NCBI GenBank assembly: GCA_003453735.1
Contig: DMNE01000114.1
Coordinates: 1-10,076, forward strand
Direction of reading: 5' to 3'
Source: Nitrospiraceae bacterium
GTDB lineage: Bacteria > Nitrospirota > Thermodesulfovibrionia > Thermodesulfovibrionales > UBA9159
Length of the DNA stretch: 10,076 bases
Shown here: positions 5,183-10,076 of the stretch, piece after piece
How the letters are laid out: each line of letters starts with the position of its first letter
Position numbering within the stretch: the first letter of the stretch is position 1
Program-made: the position numbers and the translations under genes
The notes under the pieces: model-generated
Told to the model about the DNA's origin: nothing
Database searches by the model: none
What the model saw: only the letters and a program-made list of their open reading frames with translations

Positions 5183-6052
5183 TTAAGGCACTATCTCGGT
5201 GATATCAGTATCAACGTGTTTCTCGAGAATATTCCCTTTTTGATCAAACTTGCAGGCGAGCACAAAAGGATCGTGATAAAAAGTAAACCACGCCCCTTCT
5301 TCAATGCCCCTTTTTTCCCACTCTTCTTTTTTTGCGATGGACTCAAGGGGGAAATTATCATATGCCATGATCCAGAGAGGATTAAAGTGAGCATGAGTGG
5401 GGAGCAAATCTACCATATGCAGTGCACGTGTGTTTCCTGAGGCCAGTCTAACGATCTGAAAGCCTCTGTTATGTCCTCCGGTGAGGATAACACGGATTCC
5501 TTTCCGAACTTCCATATCACCATCGACCAATTCAAGATTCTTGCTTTTTTTTAAAACCTCATAATTAATCGGCCAGAAGGTGTTCAGAGATCTTTTGTTC
5601 GGATTGAGCACGTCGTCCCATTCTTTCCTTTGTATGATATGTTTAGCCCGGGGAAACGTGAGCGTTAATGCCCCTGTATCCTCTTTCGTTACTACTCCAC
5701 CAGCATGGTCGAAATCATAGTGGGTCAAGATCACATAATCGATATCGTCCCGCTTGATTCCCAAGAGCCTCAAATCTGCTATCAGATTCCATTGTTCCTT
5801 TACCCTGAAGATCTGTTTCTGTTTATCGGTGAGTTTATTGCCTAATCCCGTTTCAATAAGAATAAGCGAATCACGTGTTTTCACAAGTAATGGCCAGGCT
5901 GCCATGGGGATGGTATTGTCAGCCGAGGAGGGATATTTTTTTGACCAGAGAACCTTGGGTACAACACCGAACATTGCACCGCCGTCCAGTTCAAATCTTC
6001 CTCCATCGAGCCAGACGAGTTCGAAATCCCCAAACTTAAGGCTTTTTTTCAT
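5183..6052 (-). CDS. Metallo-beta-lactamase-fold hydrolase (lactonase-like), function unknown
   Basis: This is a 289-aa cytoplasmic protein of the metallo-beta-lactamase fold, most like proteins annotated as AHL-lactonase or quinoprotein-like MBL hydrolases. The substrate is not evident. Visible metal-site residues are H111, D113, D115 and H116 in THYDFDHAGG, H194 in TGGHNRG, D215 in HMVDLLP, and the final H260 in FYHDP. The usual HxHxDH motif has Asp in place of the second His (D113), and the usual PGHTPGH is GGHNRGF. These are variants rather than loss of the site. ETGLGNK (67-73) is the usual strand-turn before the motif. No signal peptide is seen. The ATG at 6052 has only a weak GAGA upstream. 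Its neighbours suggest, but do not show, a link to acyl or hydroxyacyl ester turnover. Confidence 0.85.
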   Translation of the reverse strand: MKKSLKFGDFELVWLDGGRFELDGGAMFGVVPKVLWSKKYPSSADNTIPMAAWPLLVKTRDSLILIETGLGNKLTDKQKQIFRVKEQWNLIADLRLLGIKRDDIDYVILTHYDFDHAGGVVTKEDTGALTLTFPRAKHIIQRKEWDDVLNPNKRSLNTFWPINYEVLKKSKNLELVDGDMEVRKGIRVILTGGHNRGFQIVRLASGNTRALHMVDLLPTHAHFNPLWIMAYDNFPLESIAKKEEWEKRGIEEGAWFTFYHDPFVLACKFDQKGNILEKHVDTDITEIVP

Positions 6053-6134
6053 GACATCTCAAATGGCAGGACCCGTTCCTAAAACCATGGACAAATATTC
6101 CACGACGTCACGTTTAGCTTCAAGTCCAAATACT

Positions 6135-6161
6135 ATCATATTTTTTTATAAAAGATATCAA
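6135..6161 (-). promoter_or_regulatory. Possible promoter of the metallo-hydrolase gene
   Basis: On the minus strand TTGATA (6156-6161) and TATGAT (6135-6140) lie 15 bases apart in a very A/T-rich stretch, about 80 bases before the ATG at 6052. The spacing is short, so support is modest. This is the only promoter-like sequence seen in the 250-bp gap. Confidence 0.3.
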
Positions 6162-6225
6162 CAGTTTTTAACCCTCAGAGCTATGAACCGACCGATCCAT
6201 GTTAAGTATGACATGCGCCTGGTCT

Positions 6226-6251
6226 TCCACCTGCCCTGCATGCTTGGTGGA
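6226..6251. other. Inverted repeat downstream of the acyl-CoA synthetase gene
   Basis: TCCACC (6226-6231) and GGTGGA (6246-6251) enclose a 14-base loop that contains GCATGC. The stem can extend two more pairs outward with one G-U. It is the second of two hairpins past the stop of the gene at 6303-8219. There is no T-run. Confidence 0.35.
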
Positions 6252-6261
6252 GGGTCGTTGA

Positions 6262-6281
6262 TCTTTTCCTTAGGGAAAAGA
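6262..6281 (-). terminator. Hairpin 21 bases past the acyl-CoA synthetase stop, possible terminator
   Basis: TCTTTTCC (6262-6269) pairs perfectly with GGAAAAGA (6274-6281) around a TTAG loop. On the minus strand TCAACGACC follows, without the T-run of a classical intrinsic terminator. The position just after the stop codon and the perfect 8-bp stem make a 3'-end role plausible. Confidence 0.4.
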
Positions 6282-6302
6282 ACGGCATATGGGGTCTGCA
6301 CG

Positions 6303-8219
6303 CTATCGGCATTGACCGGTACTTTTCTTCTGGGCATAACCGATGTGCTGTAGCGCGATTGTTATCTCCTCCAGTATCCCAGGATCATCGATTGTTGAAG
6401 GAACCTTGTACTCTTCGCCGTCAGCAATCTTGCGCATGGTGCCCCGCAGAATTTTGCCTGAGCGCGTCTTGGGGAGTCTCCCCACGACGGCAGTTGATTT
6501 GTAGCAGGCGATTGGACCAATTTCATTACGCATCAGTTCCTCAAGTTCCTTGCTGACATCTTCCGGATCTCTCGTCGCTCCAGCCTTGAGAACGATAAAA
6601 CCGATGGGTAATTGACCCTTCAAAGAATCACCAGCACCAATGACGGCGCATTCAGCAACGTCAGGATGTGTAGCGATGATCTCCTCCATTTCACCCGTGG
6701 AAAGCCTGTGGCCAGCGACATTAATGACATCATCTACACGGCCCATAACAAAAATATAGCCGTCTTCGTCTTTATAACCCCCGTCAGCCGTGAAATAATA
6801 ACCCGGGAACATCTTGAGATAAGCCTGAAGGAACCGCTTCTCTGCGTTCCAGAGTGTCGGGAACGTCCCAGGAGGAAGTGGGAGCTTCATCACAATAAGA
6901 CCCTCCTGTTTCGGGCCGAGGACTTTTCCTGAGCTATCGAGAATCTGGACGTCGTAACCGGGAACAGGTTTCGTCGAAGAGCCCGGTTTAACAGGAAACT
7001 GCTCTATGCCCATGCAATTTGCCGTGATAGGCCAGCCAGTCTCCGTCTGCCACCAGTGGTCGATCACAAACTTCTTCAGTAGGTTGCGCGCCCAGTGATA
7101 GGTGTCCGGATCGAGCCGTTCCCCTGCGAGAAAGAGATATTTGAAAGATGAGAGATCGTATTTCTGAATGTATTCACCCTTCGGATCCTCTTTTTTGATC
7201 GCCCTGAAAGCGGTCGGAGCGGTGAAAAGGGTCTTTACGTTATGCTGGGAGATAACTCTCCAGAATGCACCAGGATCCGGTGTTCCCACAGGCTTTCCTT
7301 CATAGAGAATGGTAGTGCACCCAGCGAAAAGTGGGGCATAGACAATATATGAATGCCCTACAACCCAGCCGACGTCAGATGCAGCCCAGTAAACTTCCCC
7401 AGGGTTTGTATCATAAATACCTTCCATACTCCAGCGGAGGGCCACGGCGTGACCTCCATTGTCTCTCACAATCCCTTTGGGTATACCGGTTGTGCCAGAC
7501 GTGTAGAGAATATAGAGTGGATCCGTCGCTTTAACGGCAACGCAGTCCGCAGGTTCTGCTTTGGCCATCAATTCGTCCCAATCATAATCGCGCGCTGGTA
7601 TCAGTTCTGCCTTTGCCTGTGGCCTCTGAAAAATCACGCACTTCTGGGGTTTATGAGATGCCAGGTCTATAGCTTTGTCGAGCATATGTTTAAACTCGAC
7701 CACTCGCTTTGCTTCTATTCCGCACGATGCCGAAATCACGACTTTTGGCTTTGCGTCATCAATCCTGATGGCAAGTTCATGGGGTGCAAATCCTCCAAAT
7801 ACCACTGAGTGAACGACTCCGAGGCGGGCACAGGCGAGCATGGCTATTGCTGCATGGGGAACCATAGGCAGGTAGATAATGACTGTATCGCCCTTGGAGA
7901 CCCCCAGACCTTTGAGTGCTCCTGCAAAGCGTGACACCTGACCGAGCAATTCGCGGTATGTGAACGTCTGGATCTGGTTCGTCACCGGACTATCATAGAT
8001 TAATGCAATTTGGTCAGCTCTACCACTCTCGACATGACGGTCAAGCGCATTATAGCAGGTATTCAACTCGCCGCCAGTAAACCAGCGATAAAATGGTTTG
8101 TTCGAATCGTCAAGGACCTTATCGCACCTCTTGTACCAAGATATGGCTTCCGATGCCTCTCCCCAGAAACCCTGAGGATCCCTGATGCTTCTCTGGAAAA
8201 TTTCTTCATACCTCCCCAT
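6303..8219 (-). CDS. prpE: Propionyl-CoA synthetase-type (PrpE/ACSS3-like) AMP-forming acyl-CoA ligase
   Basis: This enzyme converts a short fatty acid (propionate most likely, acetate possible), ATP and CoA to acyl-CoA through an acyl-AMP. The 638-aa length fits the PrpE/Acs family. ANL motifs appear in order: YTSGTTGIPKG (239-249, phosphate loop), DHWWQTETGWP (387-397), GRVDDVINVAGHRLSTGE (493-510, domain hinge and A8 loop), and the catalytic Lys K589 in PKTRSGKILRG. The N-terminus (YEEIFQRSIRDPQGFWGE) and the segments ASDVGWVVGHSYIVYAPL and TGWPI resemble PrpE/ACSS3 rather than Acs, which has TGG there. The start ATG at 8219 follows AGGAGGG (8225-8231) with 5 bases between. It lies 71 bp after aconitase in the same direction, probably in one transcript. 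Like other family members it may be inactivated by acetylation of K589. Confidence 0.88.
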   Translation of the reverse strand: MGRYEEIFQRSIRDPQGFWGEASEAISWYKRCDKVLDDSNKPFYRWFTGGELNTCYNALDRHVESGRADQIALIYDSPVTNQIQTFTYRELLGQVSRFAGALKGLGVSKGDTVIIYLPMVPHAAIAMLACARLGVVHSVVFGGFAPHELAIRIDDAKPKVVISASCGIEAKRVVEFKHMLDKAIDLASHKPQKCVIFQRPQAKAELIPARDYDWDELMAKAEPADCVAVKATDPLYILYTSGTTGIPKGIVRDNGGHAVALRWSMEGIYDTNPGEVYWAASDVGWVVGHSYIVYAPLFAGCTTILYEGKPVGTPDPGAFWRVISQHNVKTLFTAPTAFRAIKKEDPKGEYIQKYDLSSFKYLFLAGERLDPDTYHWARNLLKKFVIDHWWQTETGWPITANCMGIEQFPVKPGSSTKPVPGYDVQILDSSGKVLGPKQEGLIVMKLPLPPGTFPTLWNAEKRFLQAYLKMFPGYYFTADGGYKDEDGYIFVMGRVDDVINVAGHRLSTGEMEEIIATHPDVAECAVIGAGDSLKGQLPIGFIVLKAGATRDPEDVSKELEELMRNEIGPIACYKSTAVVGRLPKTRSGKILRGTMRKIADGEEYKVPSTIDDPGILEEITIALQHIGYAQKKSTGQCR

Positions 8220-8290
8220 GGCAGCCCTCCTGTTAAGGTATTTAAGTTACTTCCAATGTTCCTTGCATGCCGTGATGCTTTGAGCGAGTA

Positions 8291-10076
8291 TTATGCTTTT
8301 GCAATCAGCTGCCGCAACACGTAAGGGAGAATCCCCCCATGCCTGTAATAATCCACCTCGATAGCGGTGTCGATACGTGACAGGAGTCCCACTTCCTGTG
8401 CGCGGCCGTCCCTGCGTTTGATCGCCACCGTGATATCCTGCTGCGGCGCAAGATCCTCAAGGCCTAGGATATCGAACTGCTCATCGCCCACGATGCTCAG
8501 AGATTCAACAGAATTATCGCCCTTCCATTGCAGTGGGAGCACACCCATGCCTATGAGATTAGAGCGGTGGATGCGCTCGAAGCTCTTCGCGATTACAGCT
8601 TTTACGCCGAGCAGATTGGTGCCTTTAGCTGCCCAATCGCGGGATGAGCCGGTGCCATATTCTTCGCCGCCGAACACTATTGTGGGGGTACCCTGGGCCA
8701 TGTACTTCATCGCAGCGTCATAGATGGACAGTTGTTCCCCAGAAGGCTGAAACAGGGTGAGACCGCCTTCCACACGGGTGCCGTCAGGCTTAGGCGGCAA
8801 CATGAGGTTTCTGATGCGCACATTGGCAAAGGTGCCGCGTACCATCACGTCATGATTGCCCCGGCGCGTGCCGTAGCTCTGGAAGTCTGTTTGTGCGACG
8901 CCGTTTTCGATCAGGTACCTACCCGCAGGGGAAGTTTCTTTGATTGAGCCGGCAGGACTGATGTGGTCTGTGGTGAGCGAGTCTCCGAAAATACCGAGCA
9001 CGCGTGCACCAACGATGTTGCCGACCCTGCCCAGTTGCATCCCAAAGTCCTGAAAGAAGGGCGGCTCAGCAATATACGTTGATTTCGGCCAGTTATATAT
9101 TTCGTCCGACACAGACAATACACTGTTCCATAACGCTTGATCCTTGGCCAAGTCAGAATAAAGGCGCCGGTAAATCCCCTGATCCGTGGCATGTTTCATC
9201 AGAGCCGCCACTTCGGTGCAGCTCGGCCAGATGTCCCTGAGATAAACATCTTCGCCACCCCTGCCCGTTGCAAGCGGTTCCCTGTCAATGTTTTTAAGTA
9301 ATGTGCCCGCGATGGCAAAGGCCACAACGAGCGGAGGGCTCATCAGGAAGTTTGCCCGCAGGTTGGCGTGTATCCGCGCTTCGAAGTTCCGGTTACCAGA
9401 AAGCACAGCAGCGCATACGAGATCGTTCTTCACAATAGTTTCCTCGACGCCTTCATCCAATGGACCGGAGTTGCCGATACAGGTGGTACAGCCGTAAGCC
9501 GAAACATAGAAACCAAGCTGTTCCAAATAGGGCAGTAACCCTGCTTTCGTCATGTACTCGGTCACGACACGCGATCCGGGAGCGAGCGATGTCTTTACGT
9601 ATTTTGGTACGCTGAGTCCCTTCTCAACAGCTTTCTTTGCCAGCAGACCCGCGGCAAGCATCACTGCTGGGTTTGAGGTGTTGGTGCAGGAAGTTATTGC
9701 GGCAATGATCACGTCGCCTGAGCCAATGTCCAGGCCGTTTTCTGCCTTGAAACGTTTGCTAAGGTCCTGTCCCTTCCGGGCGAAGCCGTTCTCGGTAACC
9801 GGTTTTGTGAAGAGTTCCCTAAACCGCGCTCCGAGGTCCGAGAGATTGATGCGATCCTGGGGACGTTTTGGCCCTGCCACAGAGGGCCCGATACGCGATA
9901 AATCCAGCTCGAGAATCCTTGAGTAGTCAACTTCTCCGGCTTTCGGTATTCCGTACATGCCTTGGGCTTGAAAGTAAGACCGGAAAGAGGCGATTTCATC
10001 GGTGGTACGGCCGCTACCGGAAAAGTAATCGATGGTGGTATCGTCTACTGGAAAGAAGCCCATGGTCGCGCCATAT
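8291..10076 (-). CDS. acnA: Aconitate hydratase A (AcnA), 5'-truncated by window edge
   Basis: Aconitase isomerises citrate to isocitrate through cis-aconitate in the TCA or glyoxylate cycle, using a [4Fe-4S] cluster. The frame stays open to the right edge, where YGAT precedes MGFFPVDD as in the family. About the first third (roughly 300 of about 890 residues) is therefore missing. Counting from the Met at 10063, the cluster cysteines are C126 in TSCTNTSNP and C192 and C195 in [11 protein letters not shown]. Their spacing (66 and 3) equals that of E. coli AcnA (C435, C501, C504). The swivel domain follows: [30 protein letters not shown] and [14 protein letters not shown]. The end [11 protein letters not shown] is typical. 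GNSGP at the cluster argues for AcnA, since the 2-methylcitrate dehydratase AcnD has GMSGA there as I recall. That matters because the next gene is prpE-like. It probably heads a transcript with the acyl-CoA ligase. Confidence 0.95.
   Translation of the reverse strand, partial: YGATMGFFPVDDTTIDYFSGSGRTTDEIASFRSYFQAQGMYGIPKAGEVDYSRILELDLSRIGPSVAGPKRPQDRINLSDLGARFRELFTKPVTENGFARKGQDLSKRFKAENGLDIGSGDVIIAAITSCTNTSNPAVMLAAGLLAKKAVEKGLSVPKYVKTSLAPGSRVVTEYMTKAGLLPYLEQLGFYVSAYGCTTCIGNSGPLDEGVEETIVKNDLVCAAVLSGNRNFEARIHANLRANFLMSPPLVVAFAIAGTLLKNIDREPLATGRGGEDVYLRDIWPSCTEVAALMKHATDQGIYRRLYSDLAKDQALWNSVLSVSDEIYNWPKSTYIAEPPFFQDFGMQLGRVGNIVGARVLGIFGDSLTTDHISPAGSIKETSPAGRYLIENGVAQTDFQSYGTRRGNHDVMVRGTFANVRIRNLMLPPKPDGTRVEGGLTLFQPSGEQLSIYDAAMKYMAQGTPTIVFGGEEYGTGSSRDWAAKGTNLLGVKAVIAKSFERIHRSNLIGMGVLPLQWKGDNSVESLSIVGDEQFDILGLEDLAPQQDITVAIKRRDGRAQEVGLLSRIDTAIEVDYYRHGGILPYVLRQLIAKA

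Noticed and set aside
5754..6353. 199-codon open frame on the + strand
   Set aside because: It runs antisense across the start of the metallo-hydrolase, the A/T-rich gap and the end of the acyl-CoA ligase. It has no recognisable domain or ribosome binding site, and the composition is that of a shadow frame.
7353..7808. 151-codon open frame on the + strand
   Set aside because: It is entirely antisense inside the well-supported acyl-CoA ligase gene and shows no family features.
8367..9926. Several 70-124 codon open frames on the + strand opposite aconitase
   Set aside because: All are shadows of the acnA coding frame. The low-complexity Ser/Arg/Pro-rich translations match no family.
1..10076. 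CRISPR arrays, insertion sequences, integrase or phage genes
   Set aside because: No regular direct repeats, transposase or integrase motifs, or terminal inverted repeats were seen. The window reads as core and storage metabolism.

Overview
The window looks like chromosomal DNA from a Gram-negative-type bacterium that stores polyhydroxyalkanoate (PHA). A class III (PhaC + PhaE) PHA synthase sits among genes for acetyl/propionyl-CoA metabolism and the TCA cycle. Gene starts have conventional Shine-Dalgarno sites and there is a textbook sigma-70 promoter. Base composition is roughly balanced. No marker fixes the taxon. A deltaproteobacterial (Desulfobacterota-like) or related anaerobic lineage is a guess from gene content and protein style only.

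Layout, left to right. A thiolase (2-1153, + strand) is cut off at its 5' end by the window edge. It converges on a leftward PHA gene cluster, and the two are separated by a hairpin that can serve as a terminator in both directions. In transcription order on the minus strand, the cluster has a strong promoter (4817-4844), a 147-aa coiled-coil phasin-like protein (4334-4777), a 118-aa PhaE-like/phasin-like protein (3915-4271), a 324-bp spacer with a terminator-like hairpin, phaE (2502-3590) and phaC (1279-2505). phaE and phaC overlap by ATGA. Upstream of the promoter is a non-coding stretch (4902-5182) with several inverted repeats. Next come a metallo-beta-lactamase-fold hydrolase (5183-6052, minus), a 250-bp gap with two hairpins, a propionyl-CoA synthetase-type acyl-CoA ligase (6303-8219, minus), and the C-terminal two thirds of aconitase A (8291 to the right edge, minus).

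How the genes may work together: the acyl-CoA ligase activates propionate or acetate, the thiolase condenses acyl-CoAs to 3-ketoacyl-CoA, and PhaEC polymerises (R)-3-hydroxyacyl-CoA on the granule. The two small proteins probably coat the granule or modulate the synthase. Aconitase links acetyl-CoA to the TCA cycle. No phaB or phaJ is present, so the enzyme that makes (R)-3-hydroxyacyl-CoA must lie elsewhere.

The most unusual part is the pair of small genes ahead of phaE. One shares its N-terminal module with PhaE, including an 11-residue repeat present in one extra copy. The same protein shares its C-terminal module with the other small protein. This looks like a family of granule-associated proteins built by duplication and module shuffling.
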